A stretch of DNA of 56,448 bases from an uncultured Fusobacterium sp. (GCA_900541465.1 UQJY01000009.1:1-56448); one strand, 5' to 3'; shown: positions 31,710 through 41,284, numbered from the stretch's first letter. Numbers and translations are program-made. The notes: generated from the sequence alone by a model not told the origin.

Positions 31710-33309
31710 TTTTTGTCTGATTTTTTTCTTTTTCATAAATATTATTTCTTTTGGAGAGGAAAAAATAGATACTGAAAAAATAATATATAAAGAGGAAATA
31801 AATGTCTGTGATATGAAACTTTCAGATTTTCTTTTTTATCTTTCAAAGGAGGGGAAAGTGGAAATTATTCCTGAAGAGAGCATAAAAGGAAAAAGTGTTG
31901 ATATATTCTGCAGAGAGGGAACAAGTTTAAGCAAAATTCTTTCTATGCTGTGTGAGAGCAACGAATGGCGGGCAGAAAAAGAGAAAGGATATATAATTAT
32001 TTCTCAGAGGAATGTTGAAAAACAGGGGAGAGGAAATATAACAGGAAGAGTTTCATCTTTGGATTACGGTGAAAATATGAGAGGAGTAAAAATAACTCTT
32101 CTTGACGGCTATTCTTCTCCTGTTTCAACCAATTCAGATGGAATTTTCAGATTTGAAAATATTCCCTATGGAGTATATTTTATTCGTGGAGAAAAAGACG
32201 GGTACATTATGGAAGGGGAAATGGTTGATGTAAATAAAAGAGATAATTCTGTAAAAATTTTCATGGAAAGAGATTATATAAAAAATAAAGAGAAAAATAC
32301 AGGTAATTTGAAAGAAAAAAATGACGACTTTATAATTGAAAAAATAAAATTCAGTGATATTGAAACTATAGATATTGAAAAAATGTTTGAAGATGAAATA
32401 AGAGAGGGAATAAATTTTTCTAAAAGTGCAGAGAAAGGGATAATTTATATAAGCGGAAAGAAAAACAGAGTTTTAAAAATAAAAAAATATCTGGAAGATT
32501 TAGACAGCCACAATAAACAGGTGAGAATAACTGCACAGATTTTAGACGTGACAGAAAATCTTTTTGAGGATTTAGGATTTTCGTGGCTCTACGGAGGAAA
32601 TTCAAATAATGAAAAAAATGGAATAAGCACAGGAGTTCTTACAAATTCTTTTGTAACAGGAACGGGAACTTTATTTTCGTCTGTTTTTACTCTTGTAAGA
32701 AATTTTAATAATGATGAGGATATTTTAAAAATGAGCTTTAATCTTTTGGAGGGAACACAGGATTTAACAATAAGTGCAGTTCCCTCTATTGTTACAACAA
32801 GCGGAAAAGAGGGAGTTTTTAAAATTACAGAAGAAAGAATAATCGGTCAGGAAAAAACAGAAAATGATGATAACGGAAAAACAACCTATACTCCAATTTT
32901 TAGAGAAGCGGGAATAATTTTAAATGTTACTCCGGAAATCATGAAAGATAACTCAATAGTTTTAAAAATTAATCTTGAAACCAGTGATTTTAAAATGCAG
33001 AATTATATTACAGATGAGGAAGAAAATGATTACGACGGGCAGGGAGGATCAAAAGTTTCCAGAAATTTAGAAACAACAGTGAGAATGAAAGACGGGGACA
33101 CTGTTTTTATCGGCGGGCTTAAAAAGGGAATAATACAAAATTCAGAAAGCCGTATTCCGTTTATTTCTTCAGTTCCTGTTGTGGGAGCATTATTTAAAAA
33201 CAGCTCTGAAAGAAAAGAAGTGACAGATTTATATATAAGGCTTAAAGTTGATATTGTAAAAGACGGGGGATTTAAAGATGCGGGCATGAATACTTTTGAA
33301 AACCTCTAA
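31678..33309 (+). CDS. Secretin GspD/PilQ-like with inserted carboxypeptidase-regulatory-like domain
   Basis: 543 residues. Signal peptide at about 1-27 (KKISFCLIFFFFINIISFG); N0/STN-like domain at about 40-112 (MKLSDFLFYLSKEGKVEIIP); an added beta-sandwich at about 118-198 (GNITGRVSS, GVKITLL, TNSDGIFRFENIPYGVYFI, the CarboxypepD_reg pattern); N1-like domain at about 218-278; secretin pore domain at about 282-530 (VRITAQILDV, AVPSIVTTSGKEGVFKI, DGDTVFIGGL, PFISSVPVVGALFKN). It forms the outer-membrane channel. It overlaps the previous gene by 32 bases. The start could instead be GTG 31684. Confidence 0.88.
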   Translation: MAVGKRAKKISFCLIFFFFINIISFGEEKIDTEKIIYKEEINVCDMKLSDFLFYLSKEGKVEIIPEESIKGKSVDIFCREGTSLSKILSMLCESNEWRAEKEKGYIIISQRNVEKQGRGNITGRVSSLDYGENMRGVKITLLDGYSSPVSTNSDGIFRFENIPYGVYFIRGEKDGYIMEGEMVDVNKRDNSVKIFMERDYIKNKEKNTGNLKEKNDDFIIEKIKFSDIETIDIEKMFEDEIREGINFSKSAEKGIIYISGKKNRVLKIKKYLEDLDSHNKQVRITAQILDVTENLFEDLGFSWLYGGNSNNEKNGISTGVLTNSFVTGTGTLFSSVFTLVRNFNNDEDILKMSFNLLEGTQDLTISAVPSIVTTSGKEGVFKITEERIIGQEKTENDDNGKTTYTPIFREAGIILNVTPEIMKDNSIVLKINLETSDFKMQNYITDEEENDYDGQGGSKVSRNLETTVRMKDGDTVFIGGLKKGIIQNSESRIPFISSVPVVGALFKNSSERKEVTDLYIRLKVDIVKDGGFKDAGMNTFENL

Positions 33310-33315
33310 TATTTC

Positions 33316-33344
33316 TTGCCATTATTAGAAATTATTAGTAAAAT
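33316..33344 (+). promoter_or_regulatory. Promoter of the heptose kinase gene
   Basis: TTGCCA (33316-33321), 17-base spacer, TAAAAT (33339-33344), 48 bases before the ATG. Confidence 0.5.
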
Positions 33345-33391
33345 ATTAAATGAAAAGGATTTTTAAATAGTGGTGTATTTTTGGAGGAAAA

Positions 33392-34378
33392 ATGAATAAG
33401 GAAAGATTATTAGAAATAATTGAAAATTTCAGAAAAGTAAAAATGGCTGTTATCGGAGATCTTATGATTGATGATTATATAATAGGAAATGTTGAAAGAA
33501 TATCACCAGAAGCTCCTGTGCCTGTAGTTTCTGTAAAAGAAGAAAGATTTGTTCTTGGAGGAGCAGGAAATGTAATCAACAATCTTGCAACTCTTGGAGT
33601 AAAAACTTACTGCTATGGAGTTATAGGAGATGATATTGACGGAGACAGATTAAAAAAATCTTTAAAACTTCTTGGAGTAAATACAGAGGGATTAATAAGA
33701 AGTGAAGACAGACCGACAATAGTAAAAAGAAGAATTCTTGGTGGAAATCAGCAGCTTCTTAGAATAGACTGGGAAGATCCAACAAATATAAATGGTATTT
33801 TAGAAGAAACAATTTTAAGCAACTTGAAAGAAAATATTGAAAATATAGATGCTATTATTTTATCTGACTATGATAAAGGTGTTCTTACAGAAAGGGTGGC
33901 AAAAGAAGCTATAAAGCTTGCAAGAAAATATGGAAAAATAGTAACAGTTGATCCTAAGCCTTCAAATATTATGAACTATGTAAAAGCATCTTCAATGACA
34001 CCAAATAAAAAGGAAGCTCTTGAATGTGCCAAACTTCCTAAAGGAACAGATATTGATACAGTAGGAACAACAATAAGAGAAAAATTACAGCTTGATAATC
34101 TTCTTCTTACAAGAAGTGAAGAGGGTGTAAGTCTTTATGACAGCGAGGGAGTAGCAAATATTCCTACTTTTGCCAAAGAAGTTTATGATGTAACAGGTGC
34201 AGGTGATACAGTAATTTCTGTTTATACTCTTGCAAAAGCAGCAGGTGCAAGCTGGACAGAGGCTGCGAGAATAGCAAATACAGCAGCAGGAGTTGTTGTT
34301 GGAAAAATAGGAACTTCAACTGTGACAAAAGAAGAAATCATAGATTTTTATAATGACATTTATAAGGAATGGAATTAA
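33392..34378 (+). CDS. rfaE1: D-glycero-beta-D-manno-heptose-7-phosphate kinase
   Basis: PfkB-family kinase that makes heptose 1,7-bisphosphate for the LPS inner core. It has 328 residues, corresponding to the kinase half of HldE without the adenylyltransferase half. Conserved segments: [24 protein letters not shown] (early), [20 protein letters not shown], and the catalytic DVTGAGDT near residue 268. RBS GGAGGAAAA. It supports a Gram-negative outer membrane with heptose LPS. Confidence 0.93.
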   Translation: MNKERLLEIIENFRKVKMAVIGDLMIDDYIIGNVERISPEAPVPVVSVKEERFVLGGAGNVINNLATLGVKTYCYGVIGDDIDGDRLKKSLKLLGVNTEGLIRSEDRPTIVKRRILGGNQQLLRIDWEDPTNINGILEETILSNLKENIENIDAIILSDYDKGVLTERVAKEAIKLARKYGKIVTVDPKPSNIMNYVKASSMTPNKKEALECAKLPKGTDIDTVGTTIREKLQLDNLLLTRSEEGVSLYDSEGVANIPTFAKEVYDVTGAGDTVISVYTLAKAAGASWTEAARIANTAAGVVVGKIGTSTVTKEEIIDFYNDIYKEWN

Positions 34379-34379
34379 T

Positions 34380-34856
34380 ATGATAAGAATAGGAAATGGT
34401 TATGATGTACATAAACTTGTTGAGGGAAGAAAACTTGTCTTAGGAGGAGTGGAAATACCTCATACAAAAGGAGTTTTAGGACATTCTGATGGAGATGTTC
34501 TTATTCATGCTGTTATGGATGCAATATTAGGAGCTCTTTCTCTTGGAGATATAGGAAAACACTTTCCTGATACTGATATGAAATATGAGGGAATAGACAG
34601 TAAAATTCTTCTTAAAAAAGTTTATGAAATTATGAGTGAAAAAGGTTATAAAATAGGAAATCTTGATAGTATAATTGTTGCTCAAAAACCAAAACTTAAA
34701 GATTATATAGATGAAATGAGAAAAAGAATGTCTGAAATTCTTCATACTGATATTGAAAATGTAAGTGTTAAGGCAACTACTGAAGAACATCTTGGATTTA
34801 CAGGAAATGAAGAGGGAATAAAATCATATTGTGTTGTGCTTTTACAAAAAATATAA
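34380..34856 (+). CDS. ispF: 2-C-methyl-D-erythritol 2,4-cyclodiphosphate synthase
   Basis: MEP isoprenoid pathway enzyme. It has 158 residues from ATG 34380, chosen because IspF starts [13 protein letters not shown]; the frame could extend nine codons into the previous gene without a ribosome site. Metal ligands in DVHKL (residues 8-12) and in [16 protein letters not shown]-terminal [17 protein letters not shown]. One base separates it from the rfaE1 stop. Confidence 0.95.
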   Translation: MIRIGNGYDVHKLVEGRKLVLGGVEIPHTKGVLGHSDGDVLIHAVMDAILGALSLGDIGKHFPDTDMKYEGIDSKILLKKVYEIMSEKGYKIGNLDSIIVAQKPKLKDYIDEMRKRMSEILHTDIENVSVKATTEEHLGFTGNEEGIKSYCVVLLQKI

Positions 34857-34868
34857 ATAAAATAAAAA

Positions 34869-34907
34869 ATAAAATTCTCTGATAAAATATTGAGAATTTT
34901 ATTTTTA
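34869..34907 (+). terminator. Terminator after ispF
   Basis: AAAATTCTC (34871-34879) pairs with GAGAATTTT (34892-34900), followed by ATTTTTAT. Confidence 0.7.
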
Positions 34908-34942
34908 TATTAGGGAGAAATAATATATGGAGGATAAATTAA

Positions 34943-35392
34943 ATGGAGTATAAAGTTATCGAGTTGGAAGAAAAACTTGTATCAGGAATAGAAGTAAGAA
35001 CAAATAACTTTTCAGAAAATGTGTATGAAGTTATCGGCGGATTGTGGGAAAAATTTTATTTTGAAACTTATAATAAAATTGAAAACAAAGTAAATGGAAG
35101 AAGCTTAGGAACTTATACTGAGTATGAAAATGATGAAAAAGGCGATTATACAATGATGACAGCTTGTGAAATATCTTCTTCAGATAAAAATAATGATATG
35201 ATTATAAAAAAGATACCTGCTGGAAAATATGCAGTATTTACAATACGTGGTGATGTAAGAACTGAAGTAGGGAAATTTTGGGAGCAGCTTTGGAAGATGG
35301 AATTAGACAGAACCTTTATCTGTGATTATGAAGAATATTGTGAAGGAACAATGGAAGACTGTCTTATAAATATTTATATAGGGATAAAATAA
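34943..35392 (+). CDS. GyrI-like effector-binding domain protein
   Basis: 149 residues, a stand-alone AraC-type effector-binding domain (GyrI-like). Landmarks are the N-terminal EYKVIELEEKLVSGIEVRT, a GLWEKFYF helix, IPAGKYAVFTIRGDVRTEVG, and a C-terminal EEYCEG(...)INIYIGIK. Such proteins bind or modify small cationic or aromatic compounds, and some are cyclopropyl-pyrroloindole hydrolases. No DNA-binding domain. Ligand unknown. Confidence 0.8.
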   Translation: MEYKVIELEEKLVSGIEVRTNNFSENVYEVIGGLWEKFYFETYNKIENKVNGRSLGTYTEYENDEKGDYTMMTACEISSSDKNNDMIIKKIPAGKYAVFTIRGDVRTEVGKFWEQLWKMELDRTFICDYEEYCEGTMEDCLINIYIGIK

Positions 35393-35424
35393 TAAGAGAA
35401 TATTTTATTAAGAGGAGGAAATTT

Positions 35425-36087
35425 TTGCAGAAAAAATTATTGATAATAGAAGATGAAAAAAATTTAATGGAAGCTCTTTTTGATTTTCTTTCAGATGAAT
35501 TTGAAATAATAAAAGCCTTTGATGGGGAAGATGGGCTTGAAAAATTTTATGAAAAAACTCCTGACCTTATACTTTTAGATATAAATCTTCCTAAAATTAT
35601 AGGGTGGGACGTGTGCAGAGAAATAAGAAAAGTTTCAAATCTTCCCATTATAATAATGACAGCAAGAGATTCAGATATTGATGAATATAACGGCTTAAGC
35701 ATAGGTGCAGATGATTATGTGACCAAGCCTTTCAATCTAAAAATTCTTGCTTTAAAAATAAAAAAACTTTTAAAAATTGACGGGAACAGTGTATATAAAT
35801 TTGAAGATCTTTTTTTTGATGCTAAAAAAGGAGAAATTTCTGTAAATGGCGAGTCAAAAGAGCTTACCAGAAGAGAGATACAATTTTTAGAATATATGTT
35901 TAAAAATAAAGGAATTATATTTTCCAGAGACCAGCTTTTAAATGAAGTGTGGGGATTTGATTTTGACGGTGATGACAGAGTTGTTGATACTCTGGTAAGA
36001 CGTGTCCGTAAAAAACTGGGAGAATATGATTTTATTCTTAAAACCATAAGAGGAATGGGGTATGTTTTAGATGAAAGTAAAAATTAA
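35425..36087 (+). CDS. OmpR-family response regulator
   Basis: 220 residues: receiver domain at 1-115 with acidic pocket E9/D10 and phosphorylation site D52, switch Thr in MTAR, Lys in VTKPFN; winged-helix DNA-binding domain at about 125-218 (LTRREIQFLEYMFKNKG, VVDTLVRRVRKKLG). TTG start six bases after AGGAGG. It overlaps the histidine kinase by 17 bases, and a His-rich periplasmic protein follows, suggesting an envelope or metal stress regulator of CpxR/CusR type. Confidence 0.9.
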   Translation: MQKKLLIIEDEKNLMEALFDFLSDEFEIIKAFDGEDGLEKFYEKTPDLILLDINLPKIIGWDVCREIRKVSNLPIIIMTARDSDIDEYNGLSIGADDYVTKPFNLKILALKIKKLLKIDGNSVYKFEDLFFDAKKGEISVNGESKELTRREIQFLEYMFKNKGIIFSRDQLLNEVWGFDFDGDDRVVDTLVRRVRKKLGEYDFILKTIRGMGYVLDESKN

Positions 36088-37390
36088 TCTTTTCAAAAAA
36101 ATATTTCTTTTTTCTCTTTTTATAATAATTTTTACAATATTTTTAAGTTATGTTTTAAGTATCTCTGCTGCTGACACATTTTATATAAGCAGAAAGAAAA
36201 GCGAGATTATAAAAATAAAGGATACAGCAGTAAAATATTTAAGGAACGAAGATATTTTTGAAGAGTATGTTGAAAATATAAGAGACAAAGAGGGAATAAA
36301 TATTTATATTGAAAACAGGCAGAATCAAAATTCTCATCACAGAAAAAGACCAAGAAGCAGATATGGAAATATAAATGAAGGATTTCATGTTGTTTCTCTT
36401 CCTACTAATAATATAATGCTTTTGGTTTATAAAGAAAATATATCACCAGTAGAAACACTTTTTGTGACAACTTCTCTTTCGGTTATGGGAAGCCACAGAC
36501 AGGAGGTTTATATGCTGAATCTTATAACTCTTGTAGGTGCAATGCTGATAAGTATGTTTATAAGCAGAATTTTTGCCAAAAAAATAACAGATAATATTGG
36601 AGCTTTAAACAGGGTGGCACAAAAAATATCACATCTTGATTTTTCTGAAAAGTCAGAGATAAAAACAAGTGACGAGCTTAAAGATTTAAGTAAAAGCATA
36701 AATATTATGGCGGAGAGTATTTCATCTTCTATTGAAGGGTTAAATACTTTTGTGTCAAATGCTTCTCACGAACTTAAAACTCCTATTGCAGTGATAAATA
36801 CCCATGCTCAGCTTCTTGCTGCAGAAAAAATTACAGAAGAAGCAGAGAGAAAAAAATATGTCAAAGTAATTTTAAACGAGAGCAGATATATGGATACTTT
36901 AGTAAAAGACCTGCTTCTTATGTCTAAACTTTCAGCTTCTGAAATAAAATTAAATAAAGAAGAATTTAATCTATGTGAAATTTTAAAAGAAAGTATTGAG
37001 CAGTTTGAATTTTTAGAACTTCAAAAAGATATAAACTGGAAAATAGACTGCAAAAATATTAAAATAACAGGAAATAAAAAGTTAATAAAAATAGCTCTTA
37101 ATAATATAATTCAAAACAGCCTTAAATATTCTCCGGAAAATTCAGAAATAAATATTTATGAAAAAGATAGAAAAATATTTTTTGAAAATCTAATGTATAT
37201 TGATGAAATATTTGATACAGAAAAATTATTTCAGCCTTTTTACAGAGGAAAAAATGCTACTGAAATTAAAATTGAAGGAAGTGGATTAGGGCTTTCCCTT
37301 ATAAAAAGAATTTTTGATATTCATATGATAAAGTGCGGAGTGAAAGCAGAAAATAAAAAATTTATTTTTTGGTTTGACATATTGAGGTAA
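36071..37390 (+). CDS. Sensor histidine kinase
   Basis: 439 residues: TM1 at about 8-31, an extracytoplasmic sensor of about 115 residues, TM2 at about 150-168, HAMP at about 170-222, HisKA with phospho-acceptor H233 (NASHELKTPIA), and HATPase at about 325-439 (N box NNIIQNSLKYSP, GSGLGLSLIKRIF). The sensor loop carries a basic, His-containing run (NSHHRKRPRSRYG, residues 87-99), which may bind metal or anions. Partner of the regulator just upstream. Confidence 0.9.
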   Translation: MKVKINLFKKIFLFSLFIIIFTIFLSYVLSISAADTFYISRKKSEIIKIKDTAVKYLRNEDIFEEYVENIRDKEGINIYIENRQNQNSHHRKRPRSRYGNINEGFHVVSLPTNNIMLLVYKENISPVETLFVTTSLSVMGSHRQEVYMLNLITLVGAMLISMFISRIFAKKITDNIGALNRVAQKISHLDFSEKSEIKTSDELKDLSKSINIMAESISSSIEGLNTFVSNASHELKTPIAVINTHAQLLAAEKITEEAERKKYVKVILNESRYMDTLVKDLLLMSKLSASEIKLNKEEFNLCEILKESIEQFEFLELQKDINWKIDCKNIKITGNKKLIKIALNNIIQNSLKYSPENSEINIYEKDRKIFFENLMYIDEIFDTEKLFQPFYRGKNATEIKIEGSGLGLSLIKRIFDIHMIKCGVKAENKKFIFWFDILR

Positions 37391-37446
37391 CAAAAGGGAT
37401 ATATAATTTTTTCATAAAGAATGTTAGTAAAAGGAAGTGATTTTAT

Positions 37447-37824
37447 ATGAAAAGATTTATAATAGGAAGTTTAATGGTACTTACAATAGGAACATCAGCT
37501 TTTGCCGGAATACATCATTATGAGGGGTATAGAAATGAAGCAGGAAGAGGACATCACCATCATTACAGAAGAGAAAACTGCAGAATAAATCCTGATAATG
37601 AAAGGATGAGAATTTTAATGGCAGAAAAAAGACTTGAAATAAGAAAAGAACTTTTAAATGAAAAACCTGACTGGAATAAAATTGAAAAACTTAATACTGA
37701 AATTGCAGTAAAAAAATCTCAATGTATAACTGAAAATATGAAATACAGATTTGAAAACCAGCAGGACAGAATGGAAAGAATAAGAAGAAATGCTCCATTA
37801 CCTCCATTACCTCCGCAAATGTAA
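37447..37824 (+). CDS. His-rich Spy/CpxP/ZraP-like periplasmic protein
   Basis: 125 residues. Signal peptide 1-20 (cut after AFA), then a histidine-rich stretch (HHYEGYR and GHHHHYRREN, residues 23-44) with C45, an amphipathic helical region (RMRILMAEKRLEIRKELLNE and WNKIEKLNTEIAVKKSQC), and a Pro-rich tail (APLPPLPPQ). This resembles small periplasmic metal-binding chaperones of the Spy/ZraP type. Position right after a two-component pair, with its own ribosome site, suggests it is regulated by that pair and feeds back on the sensor. Confidence 0.7.
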   Translation: MKRFIIGSLMVLTIGTSAFAGIHHYEGYRNEAGRGHHHHYRRENCRINPDNERMRILMAEKRLEIRKELLNEKPDWNKIEKLNTEIAVKKSQCITENMKYRFENQQDRMERIRRNAPLPPLPPQM

Positions 37825-37844
37825 AATTAAATAAAAATATTTTT

Positions 37845-37878
37845 AATACAGACTTATTTTTTAGGTCTGTATTTTTTT
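37845..37878 (+). terminator. Terminator of the two-component/Spy-like unit
   Basis: AATACAGAC (37845-37853) pairs with GTCTGTATT (37865-37873), then a T-run. The end of the T-run overlaps the first Pho-box repeat of the next promoter. Confidence 0.8.
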
Positions 37879-37929
37879 ACACTATTTTTACATAAAATTT
37901 ATATACCTCTTACAAAGCCAGAGTAAAAT
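37876..37929 (+). promoter_or_regulatory. Pho-box promoter of pstCAB-phoU-phoBR
   Basis: Four 7-bp direct repeats with an 11-bp period: TTTACAC 37876-37882, TTTACAT 37887-37893, TTTATAT 37898-37904, CTTACAA 37909-37915. Eight bases later comes the -10 TAAAAT (37924-37929). Spacing and repeat number are identical to the pstS promoter at 9297-9350, and the second repeat plus spacer (TTTACATAAAATTTAT) is identical. Confidence 0.75.
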
Positions 37930-37972
37930 TGAAACAAATTAAAAGAATGATAAAAAAGATAAGGGGTAGAAA

Positions 37973-38851
37973 ATGAATCTAAGAAAAATCACAGATAAAT
38001 GTATGAAATATTGTATATTTTTAATCGGCGGATTTAATGTTGTAATAGTTTTTCTTATATTTTTATTTATATTGACGAACAGTGTAAAGGCATTTGAAAG
38101 TGTACCGCTTTCAAAATTTTTCTTTGGAAGAGACTGGATATCACTTTCAGAAAAGTATGGTCTTTTACCTTTGCTTTCCGGTTCTTTCCGTGTAACTTTT
38201 GTGGCACTTTTTATATCTGTACCGATAAGTATAATGAGTGCAGTTTATATGTCTGAATATGCAAGCAAAAAAACAAGAGATATATTTAAGCTTTTAATAG
38301 AAACAATGTCAGCACTTCCATCTGTTGTGCTGGGATATATTGGTCTTTATGTACTTTCAACTCTTGTAAAAAATATTTTTAATTTAAATACAGGGCTTAC
38401 AGCTCTTACAGGCGGAATACTTCTTTCATTTATGGCAATTCCAACAATGGTAAGTATATCAGATGATGCAATAAGAGCTTTAGATCCATCGTATAAAGAA
38501 GCCTCTCTTGCAATGGGAGCAAACAAACTTGAGACTATTGTAAAAATAATTCTTCCTGCTGCATTTCCGGGAATATTTGCAGGAATCATGCTTGGATTTG
38601 GAAGAATAATCGGAGAAACAATAACAGTTTTAATGGTAACAGGAAATGCTCCAATTTTAGGAGGAGGAATTTTATCTCCTGTAAGAACTCTTACAGCTAC
38701 AATAGCTGCAGAAATGGGAGAGGTTGTAAACGGCAGCACACACTATTATATTCTTTTTGCAGTAGGACTTGTGCTTTTCGGAATAAGTTTTGTGACAAAT
38801 ACAATAGCAGATTATTTTATTAACAAATCAAGAAAGATAATGAGAAAATAA
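37973..38851 (+). CDS. pstC: Phosphate ABC transporter permease PstC
   Basis: 292 residues, six membrane helices. Conserved segments: SGSFRVTFVALFISVPISIM, SALPSVVLGYIGLY, and the ATPase-docking loop KEASLAMGANKLETIVKIILP, followed by RIIGETITVLMVTGNAP. First gene of the phosphate uptake and signalling operon, directly behind the Pho-box promoter. RBS AAGGGG. Confidence 0.94.
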   Translation: MNLRKITDKCMKYCIFLIGGFNVVIVFLIFLFILTNSVKAFESVPLSKFFFGRDWISLSEKYGLLPLLSGSFRVTFVALFISVPISIMSAVYMSEYASKKTRDIFKLLIETMSALPSVVLGYIGLYVLSTLVKNIFNLNTGLTALTGGILLSFMAIPTMVSISDDAIRALDPSYKEASLAMGANKLETIVKIILPAAFPGIFAGIMLGFGRIIGETITVLMVTGNAPILGGGILSPVRTLTATIAAEMGEVVNGSTHYYILFAVGLVLFGISFVTNTIADYFINKSRKIMRK

Positions 38852-38864
38852 GGAGCAGAAAACA

Positions 38865-39707
38865 ATGAGTATATTAAAAGGAAGAGGGGCAAAAATAATA
38901 GAAGGAACTATTAAGGCAGTTGGTTATCTTTCTGTTCTGCCTGTGGTTCTCATAGTAATTTATATAATTTTAAAAGGTGTGCCTGCAATATCTTGGGAAT
39001 TTTTAGTAACAAGCCCTACAGACGGAATGAGGGCTGGAGGAATTTTTCCGGCAATAGTTGGAAGTGTTCTTCTTACCATTGGAACAATAGCAGTATCAGT
39101 TCCTTTTGGAATTTTGACAGGAATATTTCTTGTTGAATATTCAAAAGATAATATTATAAGACGTGTGATAAATCTTACAATAGTAAATCTTGCAGGAATT
39201 CCAAGTATTATATACGGGCTTTTCGGAATGTCGCTGTTTGTAATATTTTTACAGTTTGGTTCATCAATTCTTTCCGGAGCATTAACTCTTGGAATAATGT
39301 GTCTTCCTGTAATAATAACAGCAACAAGGGAAGCACTTCTTGCAATACCAAAAGATTTGAGGGAAGCCTCACTTGCTCTTGGAGCAACAAAATGGGAAAC
39401 AACTTGGAAAATAATTCTTCCCACAGCACTTCCGGGAATACTTACAGGAATAATTTTAAGTATTTCGAGAGCGGCAGGAGAAACTGCACCGATTATGTTT
39501 ACAGTTGCAGCATTTTATCTTCCGTTCCTTCCAATGTCAGTCTGGGATCAGGTAATGGCTCTTCCATATCACCTTTATGTAATAGCTACTCAAGTTCCAA
39601 ATATGCCGGAGAATATTATGAATGGAACGGTGTTTGTAATAGTTGTGCTTACAGTAGGGTTTAATCTTTTGGGAGCATATTTAAGAAAAAAATTCAGTAA
39701 AAAATAA
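38865..39707 (+). CDS. pstA: Phosphate ABC transporter permease PstA
   Basis: 280 residues, six membrane helices. Landmarks: GGIFPAIVGSVLLTIGTIAV, LAGIPSIIYGLFGMSLF, docking loop REASLALGATKWETTWKIILP, then SRAAGETAPIMFTVAA. Follows pstC by 13 bases with AGGAG. Confidence 0.94.
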   Translation: MSILKGRGAKIIEGTIKAVGYLSVLPVVLIVIYIILKGVPAISWEFLVTSPTDGMRAGGIFPAIVGSVLLTIGTIAVSVPFGILTGIFLVEYSKDNIIRRVINLTIVNLAGIPSIIYGLFGMSLFVIFLQFGSSILSGALTLGIMCLPVIITATREALLAIPKDLREASLALGATKWETTWKIILPTALPGILTGIILSISRAAGETAPIMFTVAAFYLPFLPMSVWDQVMALPYHLYVIATQVPNMPENIMNGTVFVIVVLTVGFNLLGAYLRKKFSKK

Positions 39708-39738
39708 TTAAAAAAGTTTTTGAGGAGGAAAATATAAA

Positions 39739-40500
39739 ATGGAAAACAAATTAAGGCTTAAGGTAGAAAATTTTAATTTCTACTATGATAAATTTCAAGC
39801 TCTTAAAGATATAAATATGGAGATACAGGAAAATAAGGTAACTGCTCTTATAGGACCTTCCGGGTGCGGGAAATCAACTTTTTTAAGATCAATAAACAGA
39901 ATGAACGATTTGATTGACGGAGTGAGATATGAAGGTGTAATTGCTTTTGACGGGAAAAATATTTTTGACAGTGATAACGATATAGTTGAGCTTAGAAAAA
40001 AAATAGGAATGGTTTTCCAAAAACCAAATCCATTCCCAAAAACAATATATGAAAACATTGTTTACGGGCCGAAACTTCACGGAGAAAAAGATAAAAAAGT
40101 TTTAGATGAAATAGTTATAAAAAGTCTTAAGGCAGTTGCACTGTGGGACGAGGTAAAAGATAAACTTCATCAATCTGCACTTGGTCTTTCAGGAGGACAG
40201 CAGCAGAGACTCTGCATTGCAAGAGCCATTGCAGTAAAACCAGAAATACTTTTAATGGACGAGCCTACATCAGCTCTTGACCCTATTTCAACTTTAAAAA
40301 TTGAAGAGCTTATAAGAGAGCTTCAAAAAGATTATACAATAATAATCGTAACACATAATATGCAGCAGGCTGCAAGAATTTCAGATTATACAGGATTTTT
40401 CTATCAGGGAAAACTTGAAGAATTTGACAAGACTGATGTTATTTTTACTAATCCGCATAAGAAGAAAACAGAAGATTATATAACAGGAAAATTCGGATAG
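39739..40500 (+). CDS. pstB: Phosphate ABC transporter ATPase PstB
   Basis: 253 residues. Walker [10 protein letters not shown] near 39-47, Q loop VFQKPNPFP, signature LSGGQQQR, Walker [12 protein letters not shown], and switch His in THNMQQA. The Q-loop KPNPFP and the TGFFYQG segment are specific to PstB. RBS GAGGAGG. Confidence 0.96.
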   Translation: MENKLRLKVENFNFYYDKFQALKDINMEIQENKVTALIGPSGCGKSTFLRSINRMNDLIDGVRYEGVIAFDGKNIFDSDNDIVELRKKIGMVFQKPNPFPKTIYENIVYGPKLHGEKDKKVLDEIVIKSLKAVALWDEVKDKLHQSALGLSGGQQQRLCIARAIAVKPEILLMDEPTSALDPISTLKIEELIRELQKDYTIIIVTHNMQQAARISDYTGFFYQGKLEEFDKTDVIFTNPHKKKTEDYITGKFG

Positions 40501-40550
40501 AATATAAAAAGTTTTATAAAAATGTGATAAAATAAAAAGGAAGTGATAGA

Positions 40551-41264
40551 ATGAGAAATCTTCATGAAAGTATTGAGGGGATAACAGAACATTACATAGA
40601 ATTATGTAAAAATGTTGACAGACTATTTAGAATAAATATTGATATGCTTAAAAAAGACAGCTTTGACAGAGGTCTTTACGGAGAAGCTAAGCTTGTTGAA
40701 GATATAATAAATGCTTTTGATGTGAAGGTAAAAGAAACATCAATTATGGCAATAGCAAGATTCCAGCCTGCAGCAAGTGATTTGAGATCTCTTATAACAT
40801 TTATTGAATCAAGTAAAATGCTTGAAAGAATGGGTGATCTTCTTTTAGATACACTTGTTCTTATGAGAAAAATAGAAAAAAAAGAAGGAAATATGGAAAG
40901 AGATTTTGGAATTTTAGAAAATTTTCTTGTTAAGATAAATGAAATTTTCCAAAAATATCTTGAAGCATTCATTGAAAAAGATGAGAAAAAAGCCTATGTT
41001 CTTTTAGGAATGGACGAAGAGATAAATGAAATCAGAGGGGAAATAGACGGAATAATTGTAGAACAGATGAAAGAAGATTCTAAAAATATTGAAGCTGGAG
41101 TTTTAATGCTTCTTATTAATAAAAAATATGAAAGAGTGTCAGATAAAATAACTCAGCTTACTATGAGTTCTATATACAATTTCAGCGGAGAGAATATGAG
41201 AGTAATAGAACTTCTTGAAAAAGAAAAACATAAAAGTGAAGAAGATGAAGACGAAGAGGCTTAA
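40551..41264 (+). CDS. phoU: Phosphate signalling regulator PhoU
   Basis: 237 residues, all helical, two PhoU repeats of about 100 residues. E/D-rich metal-binding motifs and the family-typical FQPAASDLRSLITFIESSKMLERMGD. A KYERVSDKITQL segment marks the second repeat, and an acidic tail (SEEDEDEEA) ends the protein. It connects PstB with the PhoR kinase to turn the Pho response off when phosphate is sufficient. Confidence 0.93.
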   Translation: MRNLHESIEGITEHYIELCKNVDRLFRINIDMLKKDSFDRGLYGEAKLVEDIINAFDVKVKETSIMAIARFQPAASDLRSLITFIESSKMLERMGDLLLDTLVLMRKIEKKEGNMERDFGILENFLVKINEIFQKYLEAFIEKDEKKAYVLLGMDEEINEIRGEIDGIIVEQMKEDSKNIEAGVLMLLINKKYERVSDKITQLTMSSIYNFSGENMRVIELLEKEKHKSEEDEDEEA

Positions 41265-41284
41265 TAAAAAGTCAGGAGGAAACA

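Noticed and set aside
38347..39424. Two long minus-strand frames opposite pstC and pstA
   Set aside because: Antisense shadows of permease genes; they mirror the sense helices and lack start signals.
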